DNA of 64,000 bases from Pseudomonas fluorescens. Lineage in GTDB: Bacteria > Pseudomonadota > Gammaproteobacteria > Pseudomonadales > Pseudomonadaceae. Positions 9,397 through 18,437 of this stretch are shown in pieces. Position 1 is the first letter of the stretch; each line of letters begins with the position of its first letter. Where the stretch lies: assembly GCF_002837185.1 (NCBI RefSeq), contig NZ_KZ477986.1, positions 137,425 through 201,424 of the forward strand. Direction: 5' to 3'. The notes under the pieces were generated by a model, which saw only the letters and a program-made list of their open reading frames with translations, was not told where the DNA came from and searched no databases. Made by a program: the position numbers and the translations under genes.

Positions 9397-11442
9397 ATGA
9401 GTTTGCTCAGTATCGGGATGTCAGGGCTCAATGCCGCTCAAGGATCGCTGTCGGTCTTGAGTAATAACATTGCCAACGCCAACACCTCGGGTTATTCGCG
9501 TCAGCAGACCACGCAGAATGCCAATGCCAACAACCCCTACGGCGGTGTGTATATCGGCAGCGGCACGACCCTGGCGGATGTGCGCCGGGTGTATAACGAA
9601 TTCCTCGATGCGGCCTACCAGAACAGCACCGCGCTGAGCAACGACGCCAAGGCGTATGCCAGCCAGGCCAGCGCCATCGATAAGACCCTGTCGGACAAGA
9701 CCACCGGCATGTCCTCGGTACTGAGCGGTTTTTTCGCCGCTGTGCAGACTGCGGCGGCCAACCCCAGCGATGTGTCCGCCCGGCAAGTGCTGCTGACCAG
9801 TGCCCAGACCCTGAGCAACCGTTTCAATTCGATCTCCGGCCAGTTGAACGAGCAAAAACAGTCGATCAATGGCCAGCTCGGCACCATGAGTGATCAAGTC
9901 AACCAGTTGACCTCGTCGATTGCGTCGCTCAACAAGCAGATCACCCTGGCCCAGGGCTCCGCCAGCAGCGCCCCGGCCAATCTGCTGGATGCACGCAACG
10001 AAGCGGTGCGTTCGCTCAATGAACTGGTGGGCGTGACCACCAGTGAAAAAAACGGCGTGTTCAGCGTCAGCACCGGCACCGGCCAATCTCTGGTACTGGG
10101 CGATCAGTCCAATACGATTTCGGCGGTCCCGAGCAACAGCGATCCGAGCCAGTACACCATTCAACTCAATGCTGGTGGCGGCACGGCGATCGACCTGGGC
10201 AATGTGCTCAGCGGCGGCAGCATCGGCGGCCTGCTGCGCTATCGCAGTGACGCACTGATGCCGGCCATCAATGACCTGGGGCGAATCGCCCTGGCCACCG
10301 CCGATACCGTCAACAGCCAGCTGGGCCAGGGCCTGGACCTGAACGGCGACTTTGGTTCGTCGCTGTTCAAGGACATCAACAGCGCGGCCGCCATCGCCCA
10401 GCGCAGTCAGGGCGCGATGGGCAACAGCAGCGGCTCCGGCAACTTGAACGTGAGAATCAGCGACACCAGCAAGCTGTCGACCTACGACTACAAAGTGACC
10501 TTTACCAGCGCCAACAACTACACCGTCGTGCGGTCCGACGGCAAGGCCATGGGCGCGTTCGACACCAACACCGCGCCGCCGCCGGTCATCGAAGGTTTCA
10601 CGCTGGCCCTGGATGGCAAGGGCCCGATGGCAGCCGGTGACAGCTTCAAGGTCAGCCCCACCGCCAACGGTGCCAGTGGTATCGGCACCGGACTGACGGA
10701 CGCCAATAAAATTGCATTCGCGGGGCCCTTGCTGGGTGAAAGCAGCAAGACCAATCAGGGCACCGGCACATTTACGCCGCCGTTCCTGACGCAGCCTATC
10801 GATATTCATGGCGGCGCCGACACCGCTCAACTGCGTACCGGCATTGAACACTCCATGCCGGTGAAGATGGTCTTCGGCAAGCCTGCGGCAGACGGCACCC
10901 AGGGCTACACCCTCAATGACGCCCAGGGTAATCCGATCGGCACCGGCACTATCGTTCCGGGCCAGGGCAACAAGATCACCGTCGACGTCCCGATGCGCGA
11001 TGCCAATGGCGCACTGCTGGTGCCGGCCAAGAGCTTCAAGTTCGATACCACCGTCGGCGGTTCGCCCGCTGACGGCGACAGCACCACGTTTTCCTTCAAC
11101 GCCTCGGGCAAGTCGGATAACCGCAACGCCCAGGCGATGCTCGACCTGCAAACCAAGGCCACGGTCGGCCTGTCCGATGGCAGTGGCGGCGGCGTGAGCC
11201 TGGTGACGGCCAACAGCCGCCTGGTCTCGACCGTCGGCGCCAAGGCCGCCTCCGCCGCCACCGACACTACCGCCACCGGTGCACTGCTCAAGGCCAACCA
11301 GGATGCGCGCAACTCGGTGTCCCAGGTCAACCTGGATGAAGAGGCGGGCGATATGATCAAGTTCCAGCAGTACTACACCGCGTCGTCGCAGATCATCAAG
11401 GCTGCGCAAGAAACCTTCAGCACGCTGATCAATAGTCTTTAA
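9397..11442 (+). CDS. flgK: flagellar hook-filament junction protein FlgK (HAP1)
   Basis: A 681-aa axial protein that joins hook to filament. The N-terminus has the axial motif NIANANTSGYSRQ. The C-terminus, VNLDEEAGDMIKFQQYYTA, is the diagnostic FlgK/FlgE helix, ending TFSTLINSL. The large middle (about 200-600) is the variable surface-exposed part. It lies 10 bp after flgJ and 14 bp before flgL, so it is probably co-transcribed. Length is close to that of P. aeruginosa FlgK. Confidence 0.96.
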   Translation: MSLLSIGMSGLNAAQGSLSVLSNNIANANTSGYSRQQTTQNANANNPYGGVYIGSGTTLADVRRVYNEFLDAAYQNSTALSNDAKAYASQASAIDKTLSDKTTGMSSVLSGFFAAVQTAAANPSDVSARQVLLTSAQTLSNRFNSISGQLNEQKQSINGQLGTMSDQVNQLTSSIASLNKQITLAQGSASSAPANLLDARNEAVRSLNELVGVTTSEKNGVFSVSTGTGQSLVLGDQSNTISAVPSNSDPSQYTIQLNAGGGTAIDLGNVLSGGSIGGLLRYRSDALMPAINDLGRIALATADTVNSQLGQGLDLNGDFGSSLFKDINSAAAIAQRSQGAMGNSSGSGNLNVRISDTSKLSTYDYKVTFTSANNYTVVRSDGKAMGAFDTNTAPPPVIEGFTLALDGKGPMAAGDSFKVSPTANGASGIGTGLTDANKIAFAGPLLGESSKTNQGTGTFTPPFLTQPIDIHGGADTAQLRTGIEHSMPVKMVFGKPAADGTQGYTLNDAQGNPIGTGTIVPGQGNKITVDVPMRDANGALLVPAKSFKFDTTVGGSPADGDSTTFSFNASGKSDNRNAQAMLDLQTKATVGLSDGSGGGVSLVTANSRLVSTVGAKAASAATDTTATGALLKANQDARNSVSQVNLDEEAGDMIKFQQYYTASSQIIKAAQETFSTLINSL

Positions 11443-11456
11443 GGGAGTCTGGGACG

Positions 11457-13058
11457 ATGCGTATTTCCACTGCTCAATATTTCGAAACCAGCTCGACCAA
11501 GTATTCGGATAATTACTCCGGCGTGGTCAAGGCCCAGGAACAAGCCAGTTCCGGCGTGCGCGTGCAAACCGCGGCAGATGATCCGGTGGCGGCGGCGCGC
11601 TTGTTGCTGCTGCAACAGCAGAAAGACATGCTGGGGCAGTTCAACGGTAACATCACCAGCCTGAAGAATTCGCTGACCAACGAAGAAAGCGTGTTGGCCT
11701 CGATCGACGATGCCTTGCAGCGTGCCACGCAACTGGCCCTGCGTGCCGGCGGCTCGGTGAGCGATGCCGATCGACGCTCGATTGCCAGTGAAGTCGGCGC
11801 GATTGAGGATCAAGTCCTGGGCTTGCTCAACAGCAAGGACTCTTCCGGTAACTACCTGTTTTCCGGGTCCAAGACCCAGACCCCGCCCTACAGCCGCAAC
11901 AACGATGGCACTTACAGCTATCAGGGCGACGAAACGCCGCTGAGCCTGCAGGTTTCCAATACCCTGAGAGTCAGCGCAGGCGATACCGGCAAGACCATCC
12001 TGGAGGGCGCGGCCAACTCCAGCCGTACCCAGGCCACGTGGCTGGCGCCCGTGCCGCAGACAGTACCGCCGACTGTCAACGACAACAAAGTGGCGCTGTC
12101 GGCCGGGTTGGTGACGTCGAGCAGCGACTACGCCGGCAAGTTCGCTGACGGCCAGCCGTACAAACTGACCTTTACCAGCAGCACGCAATATAAAGTCGCC
12201 GATAAGAACGGCAACGATGTGACCTCGGAGATTGCCGGCAACGGTACCTTCGACGCCGCCAAGGAAGGCAGCTCCAGCGTGGCCTTGCGCGGGGTGAAAT
12301 TCGACATAACCCTCAACCTGGGGGACGTCACGCCAGGCGCCAACGCCGATGCGCTGGTCAAGGACCGCTCCTTCAGCCTGGAGGCCAAGCCGGACACGTT
12401 CAGCGTCTCGCGTACGCCCAGCAATGCTTCCACTGCGCAGCTGACCGGGGCCCGCGTATCCAGCCAGGCGGACTACACCAGCACGTTTCCGACCAATAGC
12501 GGCGCACTGATCAAGTTCACCAGTGCGACCGCCTATGAGGTGTATGCGCAGCCCTACTCGAGCGACAGCAAGTCCATCGCCACGGGCGATACCGGCGGCG
12601 GCACCACGGTAACGGCCGCTGGCGTGACATTTGATGTCAGTGCCGGGCCGCCGCAACCGGGCGACCAGTTTTCCGTGGGGGCCAATACCCAGAAGACCCA
12701 GAATGCGCTCGATACCCTCGGCCAACTGCGCAAAGCGCTGGAGCTGCCGGCTGACGGCAATCCTGCGGCAACCATCAAGCTCAAGGACGTGCTGGACGCT
12801 GCCATTGGCAACCTCGCCAACTCCAGTTCCCAGATCACCAACGTACGCGGCTCCATCGGTGCGCGGGGCAATGCCCTGGATATCCAGGCCAGCGAAAACA
12901 CCAGCGTGGGTATCGCCAATACCAGCACCATGAGCGACCTGGCCAACATCGATATGGGCGAGGCGGCGATCAACCTGACCCTGCAACAGACCATGCTGCA
13001 GGCTTCCCAGTTGGCGTTTGTGAAGATTTCCCAACTGAGCCTGTTCAGCCGCATGTAA
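11457..13058 (+). CDS. flgL: flagellar hook-filament junction protein FlgL (HAP3)
   Basis: A 533-aa flagellin-like junction protein. The N-terminus MRISTAQYFETSSTKYSDNY and the repeated EQASSGVRVQTAADDPVAA segment match the flagellin/FlgL D0-D1 domain. The C-terminus closes with INLTLQQTMLQASQLAF. It is longer than the roughly 440 aa of P. aeruginosa FlgL; the extra residues sit in the middle region (about 190-400), where two FTSSTQYKV/FTSATAYEV-like stretches suggest internal duplication. It is the last gene of the flg run and is followed by a hairpin terminator. Confidence 0.94.
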   Translation: MRISTAQYFETSSTKYSDNYSGVVKAQEQASSGVRVQTAADDPVAAARLLLLQQQKDMLGQFNGNITSLKNSLTNEESVLASIDDALQRATQLALRAGGSVSDADRRSIASEVGAIEDQVLGLLNSKDSSGNYLFSGSKTQTPPYSRNNDGTYSYQGDETPLSLQVSNTLRVSAGDTGKTILEGAANSSRTQATWLAPVPQTVPPTVNDNKVALSAGLVTSSSDYAGKFADGQPYKLTFTSSTQYKVADKNGNDVTSEIAGNGTFDAAKEGSSSVALRGVKFDITLNLGDVTPGANADALVKDRSFSLEAKPDTFSVSRTPSNASTAQLTGARVSSQADYTSTFPTNSGALIKFTSATAYEVYAQPYSSDSKSIATGDTGGGTTVTAAGVTFDVSAGPPQPGDQFSVGANTQKTQNALDTLGQLRKALELPADGNPAATIKLKDVLDAAIGNLANSSSQITNVRGSIGARGNALDIQASENTSVGIANTSTMSDLANIDMGEAAINLTLQQTMLQASQLAFVKISQLSLFSRM

Positions 13059-13076
13059 TAAGCGCGCTCGGCAAGC

Positions 13077-13115
13077 GGCCTCCCCTGGCGACAGGGGAGG
13101 CCGTTGTCGTTTCTG
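13077..13115 (+). terminator. rho-independent-type hairpin after flgL
   Basis: GGCCTCCCCTG-GCGA-CAGGGGAGGCC forms a perfect 11-bp stem, followed by the modest T-rich tract GTTGTCGTTT. It lies 19 bp after the flgL stop and closes the flgF-L unit. The remaining gap to 13336 holds a repeated CATAAAGCGC (near 13140 and 13176) but no recognisable promoter. Confidence 0.8.
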
Positions 13116-13336
13116 GCCGCACAAATGTTGCGGCGTTTTACATAAAGCGCGCAAAATTGAGTGACCTGTGAGTCATAAAGCGCATCTTCACTGTATCGTG
13201 TGAAAAGGATAAGTCGTCACAGGGGTCCTTGCGGGGCGGCTTTCAGCGAATTTTTTGGGGTTATCCCCTTTTATTGTCAGCACTTCGGGCGCAGGCCCTG
13301 GGGTGTTCTCCAGCTATTTAGTATTGGGAAGCCACA

Positions 13337-14266
13337 ATGATTGGCATAAAAAGCATCGCCAGTTACGTGCCGGCGGACGGTATCGATAACTACGCCCAGG
13401 GTGCCAAATTCGCCAAGGATGAGGAATTCATCATTGGCAAGATCGGGTCGGCCTTCCTGCCGCGCAAGGAAGCCGCGCAGGAAACCTCCGATCTGTGTGT
13501 CGAAGCGGTCAACGCTTTGTTTGCCAGCAACCCGGACTTGAAGCGCGAGTCCATCGACGCGGTGATTGTCGTCACTCAGAACGGCGACGAAGAAGGGCTG
13601 CCCCACACCGCAGCCATCGTCCAGGACAAACTGGGCCTGCCAACCCACGTGGCCGCCTTCGATATTTCCCTGGGTTGTTCCGGTTACGTATACGGCATCT
13701 ACGCAATGAAGGGCTTCATGGAAGCCACCGGCCTGAAAAACGGCCTGCTCATTACCGCCGACCCGTATTCGAAAATCGTCGACCCGCAAGACCGCAACAC
13801 CACCATGCTGTTCGGCGACGCCGCCACCGCCACCTGGATGGGCGAAGACGCGCCGTGGTTGCTGGGCAAGTCCAAGTTCGGTACCGACGGTTCCGGCGCG
13901 CCGCACCTGAAGGTCAGCGACGGCGTGTTCTTCATGAATGGCCGCCAGGTGTTCAACTTCGCCTTGCTCAAGGTGCCGGCGCATTTGCACGAGCTGCTCG
14001 ATGAGTCGGACCTCAAGGCCGATGACATCGATGCATTCTGCATTCACCAGGGCAGTGCGGCCATCGTTGACGCCGTGGCGCGACGCTTTGAAGATGCGCC
14101 GGTGGACAAGTTCATCAAAGACATGGTCGAGACCGGCAATACCGTGTCGTCGAGCATTCCGTTGCTGCTGGAAAAGCATGTGATGAATGCGGCCTGGCAG
14201 CGCGTGGCCATCAGCGGTTTTGGTGTGGGCCTGTCCTGGGGCTCGGCGATTCTGTATCGCCCATGA
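13337..14266 (+). CDS. 3-oxoacyl-ACP synthase III (FabH-like), flagellin-glycosylation-island type
   Basis: A 309-aa thiolase-fold ketoacyl synthase III. The Cys-His-Asn triad is complete: C114 in SLGCSGYVYG, H237 in CIHQGS and N268 in TGNTVSSS. The start at 13337 is preceded by GGGAAG. It stands alone between flgL and fliC and ends in its own terminator. In P. syringae a FabH-like gene (orf3) occupies this position with the flagellin glycosyltransferases fgt1 and fgt2, and is thought to help make the acyl part of the modified viosamine sugar. Here no glycosyltransferase is adjacent. A housekeeping FabH role is less likely given the location. Confidence 0.85.
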   Translation: MIGIKSIASYVPADGIDNYAQGAKFAKDEEFIIGKIGSAFLPRKEAAQETSDLCVEAVNALFASNPDLKRESIDAVIVVTQNGDEEGLPHTAAIVQDKLGLPTHVAAFDISLGCSGYVYGIYAMKGFMEATGLKNGLLITADPYSKIVDPQDRNTTMLFGDAATATWMGEDAPWLLGKSKFGTDGSGAPHLKVSDGVFFMNGRQVFNFALLKVPAHLHELLDESDLKADDIDAFCIHQGSAAIVDAVARRFEDAPVDKFIKDMVETGNTVSSSIPLLLEKHVMNAAWQRVAISGFGVGLSWGSAILYRP

Positions 14267-14283
14267 CCCTTTGAGGGGCGCGT

Positions 14284-14327
14284 AAAAAAACGCCGATGAT
14301 CGAACGATCATCGGCGTTTTTTATTTG
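14284..14327 (+). terminator. strong intrinsic terminator between the KAS III gene and fliC
   Basis: An 11-bp perfect stem, CGCCGATGATC-GAAC-GATCATCGGCG, is flanked by an A tract upstream and TTTTTTATTT downstream. It isolates fliC from upstream transcription. Confidence 0.92.
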
Positions 14328-14403
14328 GCGCCAGAAAAGCCAACAAAACCGGGGGTTTTAATCTCGGTAACTGCTTGAATTGCAAGGGCTGGCACAGGGC
14401 TAG

Positions 14404-14451
14404 TAAAAAAAATCAAAAAAACCCTCAAGCAACCGGCTACCACGACGATAA
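14404..14451 (+). promoter_or_regulatory. FliA (sigma-28) promoter of fliC with A-tract UP-like element
   Basis: The -35 is TCAAGCAA at 14425-14432, then 11 bp, then the -10 GACGATAA at 14444-14451. This closely matches TCAAGTTT-N11-GCCGATAA. Two A-tracts (14404-14421) lie just upstream of the -35, as in an UP element. It sits about 80 bp ahead of the fliC ATG. Confidence 0.85.
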
Positions 14452-14530
14452 CTATTACGTAGGTTCTCAGGCCACACCCGGCGGTTGCCAGGGCCGGAAG
14501 CCGCAGTATCCATCCATCGAGGATTTCGTC

Positions 14531-15946
14531 ATGGCTTTAACAGTAAACACCAACATTGCTTCGATCACTACTCAGGGCAACCTGAACAAAGCTGGCGGCG
14601 CCCTGGCCACTTCCATGCAGCGCCTGTCTTCCGGCCTGCGTATCAACAGCGCTAAAGACGACGCAGCCGGCCTGGGTATCTCCAACCGTATGACCAGCCA
14701 GATCAATGGCCTGGGTCAAGCAGTGAAGAACGCCAACGATGGTATCTCCATCGCGCAGACCGCTGAAGGCGCAATGCAGGCTTCGACCGACATTCTGCAA
14801 AAAATGCGTACCCTGGCTCTGTCCTCGGCTACCGGCTCCCTGAGCACCGACGACCGTAAGTCGAACAACGACGAATACCAGGCTCTGACTTCGGAACTGA
14901 CCCGTATCTCGCAAACCACCACTTTCGGTGGCCAGAAGCTGCTGGACGGTTCGTACGGTACCAAAGCTATCCAGGTTGGCGCCAACGCTAACGAAACCAT
15001 CAACCTGAGCCTGGACAACGTTGCAGCCAACAACATTGGTTCGCAGCAGATCAAAAGCTTGGGCGTCGCTCCAGGTGCTGGTGTTGCAGGTGGCGACATT
15101 GCTGTCACCGGTAACGGCGAGACCAAAACCGTCAACATCGGCGCTGCTGCTTCCGCCAAAGCCATCGCTGCACAGCTCAATGGCGCCGTTGGTGGCCTGA
15201 GCGCTACTGCCAGCACCGAAGCTCAGTTCACTGTTGCTGCAGGTGCAGCGGCTGCTCCAGCTTCGTTCACCATGACCGTTGGCGGCCAAGCCACCACGTT
15301 CATTGGCGTAACCAGCACTTCCAACCTGGCTGACCAACTGAAGTCGAACTCCGCCAAACTGGGTATCAGCGTTAACTACGACGAATCCAAAGGCACACTG
15401 TCGGTTAAATCCGATACCGGTGAAAACCTGGCATTCAGCGCTTCGACCGCTGCCGGCACCATCACCGTTGCCACCAAAGATGGCGCAGGCGCTTACGGTG
15501 CCGGTGTTGCCCTGGCCGATGGCATTATCGCTACCGGTGCTGTGACCTTGAACTCTTCCAAGGGCTACTCCCTGGAAGGTGCCGGTGTGACTGGCGTGTT
15601 CGGTGCCGCGACTTCCGCTGCCTCGCTCAAGACCTCCGTATCGCAGACCGACGTGACCGACGCCACCAAGGCTCAGAACGCCGTTTCCGTGATCGACCAG
15701 GCTATCGCTACCATCTCCAGCTCCCGTTCGGGCCTGGGCGCTGTACAGAACCGTCTGACCAGCACTGTAGACAACCTGTCCAACATCCAGAAAAACACCA
15801 CCGCTGCTCGTAGCACCATCCAGGACGTCGACTTCGCTTCCGAAGCCGCTGAACTGACCAAGCAGCAAACCCTGCAGTCGGCTTCCACTGCGATCCTGTC
15901 GCAGGCTAACCAACTGCCATCGGCTGTACTGAAGCTGCTTCAGTAA
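14531..15946 (+). CDS. fliC: flagellin FliC
   Basis: A 471-aa filament subunit, read from the ATG at 14531 ([20 protein letters not shown]). The conserved D0/D1 N-terminus runs to about residue 140 and the C-terminal D1/D0 from about 385, ending [20 protein letters not shown]. The central part is the variable, surface-exposed domain, rich in Ala, Gly, Thr and Ser, with many candidate O-glycosylation sites. The flg22 epitope spans Q30-S51 and differs at four positions from the canonical P. aeruginosa peptide. It is transcribed from a FliA promoter, consistent with late expression. Confidence 0.97.
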   Translation: MALTVNTNIASITTQGNLNKAGGALATSMQRLSSGLRINSAKDDAAGLGISNRMTSQINGLGQAVKNANDGISIAQTAEGAMQASTDILQKMRTLALSSATGSLSTDDRKSNNDEYQALTSELTRISQTTTFGGQKLLDGSYGTKAIQVGANANETINLSLDNVAANNIGSQQIKSLGVAPGAGVAGGDIAVTGNGETKTVNIGAAASAKAIAAQLNGAVGGLSATASTEAQFTVAAGAAAAPASFTMTVGGQATTFIGVTSTSNLADQLKSNSAKLGISVNYDESKGTLSVKSDTGENLAFSASTAAGTITVATKDGAGAYGAGVALADGIIATGAVTLNSSKGYSLEGAGVTGVFGAATSAASLKTSVSQTDVTDATKAQNAVSVIDQAIATISSSRSGLGAVQNRLTSTVDNLSNIQKNTTAARSTIQDVDFASEAAELTKQQTLQSASTAILSQANQLPSAVLKLLQ

Positions 15947-15969
15947 TCACGGCGCTGGGTAACTGACGG

Positions 15970-15999
15970 AAGGGCGCGTTTACGTGCCCTTTCGTCTTT
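15970..15999 (+). terminator. hairpin terminator after fliC
   Basis: AAGGGC and GCCCTT arms around GCGTTTACGT are followed by TCGTCTTTT, 24 bp after the fliC stop. Partial read-through to flaG is plausible. Confidence 0.65.
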
Positions 16000-16025
16000 T
16001 CCAGTCCAGTCAGAGGAGATTGAAC

Positions 16026-16376
16026 GTGGACATGAATGTGAAGCTGAACCTGTCTTATCCGCCTCAGGCCGTTCAAGCCTCCATGGCGCCTGTGATTGCT
16101 GACAAAGACAAGAGCAAGGTTGAGCCGGCCGCGCCAGCCGCAGATAAGTCCCAAACGGGCGATCTGGAAAAAGCGGTCACTGATATTAAAGAATTCGTAC
16201 AAGCGGCCCAGCGCAATCTGGACTTTTCCATTGACGATTCCACCCACAGGGTTGTGGTCAAGGTCATTGCCACCGATACCGGTGAAGTGATCCGCCAGAT
16301 CCCCTCGGAAACTGCGTTGAAGCTGGCGCAGAGTTTGTCCAGCGCCAGTCATGTGTTGTTTGACGACAAGGCTTGA
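16026..16376 (+). CDS. flaG: flagellar protein FlaG
   Basis: A small 116-aa protein of the FlaG family, always found beside flagellin in pseudomonads. The conserved C-terminal core is NLDFSIDDSTHRVVVKVIA, followed by TGEVIRQIPSE; the N-terminus is disordered and charged. GTG at 16026 is chosen because GAGGAG ends 7 bp before it; ATG at 16032 is the alternative. Loss of FlaG tends to lengthen filaments in some species, but its mechanism is not settled. It lies between fliC and fliD. Confidence 0.9.
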   Translation: MDMNVKLNLSYPPQAVQASMAPVIADKDKSKVEPAAPAADKSQTGDLEKAVTDIKEFVQAAQRNLDFSIDDSTHRVVVKVIATDTGEVIRQIPSETALKLAQSLSSASHVLFDDKA

Positions 16377-16378
16377 GC

Positions 16379-16394
16379 TGGCACGAAACTTGTT
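16379..16394 (+). promoter_or_regulatory. imperfect sigma-54 promoter candidate before fliD
   Basis: TGGCACGAAACTTGTT has a perfect TGGCACG -24 box at 16379-16385 and correct spacing, but the -12 box reads TTGT instead of TTGC. It overlaps the end of flaG and lies about 58 bp before fliD. Confidence 0.5.
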
Positions 16395-16451
16395 GCTGTC
16401 AGGTCTTGAAGCGTTGTTCGTCAAGATAACGGCAGCCACCGCAACAGGAGA

Positions 16452-17867
16452 ATGATGATGGCGGGTACAACGATTACTGGCGTGGGGTCGGGCTTCGACA
16501 CCCAGGCGATTGTGAAATCCCTGGTGGATGCCGAGCGCGCGCCGAAGCAGGCGCAGATCAACCTCCAGTCGCAGAAGGCCACCACTCAGCTTTCGTCGAT
16601 CGGCAAGATCCAGGCTGCCCTGGACGCCTTTCGCGGTGCGCTGACCAGCATGAGCACCGACAACAGCTTTACTGGCTTGAGCGGTAGCTCTTCGGATGAA
16701 AAGGTCGCCACCATGACGGCCAACCCAGGCGCCGCCAACGGCAGCTTCTCGCTGGTGGTCAATCAGTTGGCAACGCCTTCGAAGCTGTCGACCAAAAGTT
16801 TCGCCGGTGGCGCGTCGACGGTGGTGAATAACACCACCAGTGCAACGAAGCTGACGATCTCCCAATCGGGCAAGAACTTCGACCTTAGTGTGCCGGCGGG
16901 TGCGACCCTGCAACAGGTGCGTGACTCGATCAACTCACAGTTCGGTACCGCCGGCTTGAGTGCGAACATCCTGACTGACTCCAACGGTTCGCGCCTGATC
17001 CTGACCTCCACCAATGCCGGGGTCGGTTCGGATTTGACCCTGTCGGGTGACTCGGGGGTGGACACTGGCTACACCGTGGTGACTCCGCCTCAGAATGCCA
17101 AGTACACCATCGATGGTATTGCTGCCGAATCCAAGACCAACAGCATTACCGATGCGGTGAGCGGCGTGAGCATCAAGTTGCTCACCGTCTCGCCTACCGT
17201 TATTGCCAACGATCCGAATAAAGACAATCCGGTTCGTACGGCCCTGACCATTTCCGTGTCCACCAGCGCCACCTCCCTGAAATCCGGGGTCAAGGGCTTC
17301 GTCGACACCTATAACGCTTTGCTCAAGGCCATGAACGCCGAGACCAAGGTGACCAAGGATGCCGCCGGCAACTCCATCGCGGCGACCTTGACCGGCGACT
17401 CGACCATGCGCACTTTGCAGGGGGCGATCCGCAACGAGTTCAACGCGCTGTCCGGTAACGGCACCTTGAAGTCCCTGGCGCAGTTTGGCATCACGACCGA
17501 CCAGGACACCGGTGCGCTGAGCATCGACAGCAAGCAGTGGGACAAGGCGGTACTGAGCAATCCCGCGGATATCAACAGCATCTTCAGCGGCAAGACCGGC
17601 CTGCTGGCGCGCTTGACGGCGGCGACCGACGCCTATGCCAAGCCCACCACCGGGATCCTGGCGACGCGCACCACGTCGCTGGCCGACAGCCTGAAGAACC
17701 TGACCAAGCAACAGACCTCGCTGGATGAGCGCCTGACCACCATGCAGGATGCGCTGACGCGCAAATACACCGCCATGGACACCCTGGTTGCGCAGCTGCG
17801 CCAACAGAGCAACAGCATCCTCGGTACGCTGAGTGCGATCAGTAAATCGCAAAGCAGCGAAAGCTGA
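16452..17867 (+). CDS. fliD: flagellar filament cap protein FliD (HAP2)
   Basis: A 471-aa cap protein that sits at the filament tip and directs flagellin folding; in P. aeruginosa it also binds mucin. The N-terminus GTTITGVGSGFDTQAIVKSLVDAER is the FliD_N coiled-coil region (written here in parts: GVGSGFDTQAIVKSL). The C-terminus, about 400-465, is again helical (LTKQQTSLDERLTTMQDAL). It starts with three successive ATG codons; the first is listed. It is followed by a terminator, then fliS. Confidence 0.95.
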   Translation: MMMAGTTITGVGSGFDTQAIVKSLVDAERAPKQAQINLQSQKATTQLSSIGKIQAALDAFRGALTSMSTDNSFTGLSGSSSDEKVATMTANPGAANGSFSLVVNQLATPSKLSTKSFAGGASTVVNNTTSATKLTISQSGKNFDLSVPAGATLQQVRDSINSQFGTAGLSANILTDSNGSRLILTSTNAGVGSDLTLSGDSGVDTGYTVVTPPQNAKYTIDGIAAESKTNSITDAVSGVSIKLLTVSPTVIANDPNKDNPVRTALTISVSTSATSLKSGVKGFVDTYNALLKAMNAETKVTKDAAGNSIAATLTGDSTMRTLQGAIRNEFNALSGNGTLKSLAQFGITTDQDTGALSIDSKQWDKAVLSNPADINSIFSGKTGLLARLTAATDAYAKPTTGILATRTTSLADSLKNLTKQQTSLDERLTTMQDALTRKYTAMDTLVAQLRQQSNSILGTLSAISKSQSSES

Positions 17868-17882
17868 TTGAATGCGCATGAA

Positions 17883-17917
17883 AAAGCCCGGGTCCGTTGA
17901 CCTGGGCTTTGTTTTTT
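17883..17917 (+). terminator. intrinsic terminator after fliD
   Basis: A 12-bp stem with one G-T pair (AAAGCCCGGGTC / GACCTGGGCTTT, loop CGTT) is followed by GTTTTTTCC, 15 bp after the fliD stop. Confidence 0.88.
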
Positions 17918-17932
17918 CCGAGGCCGGCGGGT

Positions 17933-17959
17933 TAAAGTTTTTTGCAATCCCGTCGACAT
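17933..17959 (+). promoter_or_regulatory. possible FliA-type promoter before fliS
   Basis: TAAAGTTT at 17933-17940 matches the enteric FliA -35, and GTCGACAT at 17952-17959 is a partial (5 of 8) match to GCCGATAA at 11-bp spacing. It lies just after the fliD terminator, where a new promoter would be needed. Confidence 0.4.
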
Positions 17960-18007
17960 AATGGTTACTGCAACCCTTCTCGCTGTTGCCTGTCACGAGG
18001 TAGAAAC

Positions 18008-18412
18008 ATGAATCCCATGAGAGCCCTTCGCCAATACCAGAAGGTCAATTCCCATGCGCAAATCTCCGAAGCCAGCCCGCACCGTCTGGTGCAGATGCTG
18101 ATGGAAGGCGGCCTGGACCGTATGGCGCAAGCCAAGGGTGCACTGGCACGCGGAGACATCGCTCAGAAGGGCCTGATGCTTGGCAAGGCGACTGATATTC
18201 TTATCGGTCTTCGCGATGGTCTGGATGCGGAGAAAAGTGACAACAAGGCTTATGTCCAGCAGTTGGAAGGCCTGTACGTATACATGACCAATCGTTTGAT
18301 GGAGGCCAATCTGCACAATGATGCCGACATGATCGACGAAGTCGCTCGTCTGTTGATCACCGTGAAAGAAGGCTGGGATGCCATCGCTGCACCCCAAGGC
18401 GCCGCACAGTAA
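18008..18412 (+). CDS. fliS: flagellin export chaperone FliS
   Basis: A 134-aa four-helix-bundle chaperone that binds the C-terminus of FliC in the cytoplasm and prevents early polymerisation. The ATG at 18008 (MNPMRALRQYQKVNSHAQIS) is preceded by GAGGTAGAAAC. Family marks are the early ASPHRLVQMLMEGGLDRM segment and the LYVYMTNRLMEANLHND segment near residues 90-106. It lies between fliD and a FliT-like gene, the standard late-flagellar arrangement. Confidence 0.94.
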   Translation: MNPMRALRQYQKVNSHAQISEASPHRLVQMLMEGGLDRMAQAKGALARGDIAQKGLMLGKATDILIGLRDGLDAEKSDNKAYVQQLEGLYVYMTNRLMEANLHNDADMIDEVARLLITVKEGWDAIAAPQGAAQ

Positions 18413-18437
18413 GGCCACCGGCCTTGAGGAACACGTC

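Noticed and set aside
9421..11409. 662-aa open frame opposite flgK
   Set aside because: Shadow of flgK in a GC-rich genome; no start site, no domain.
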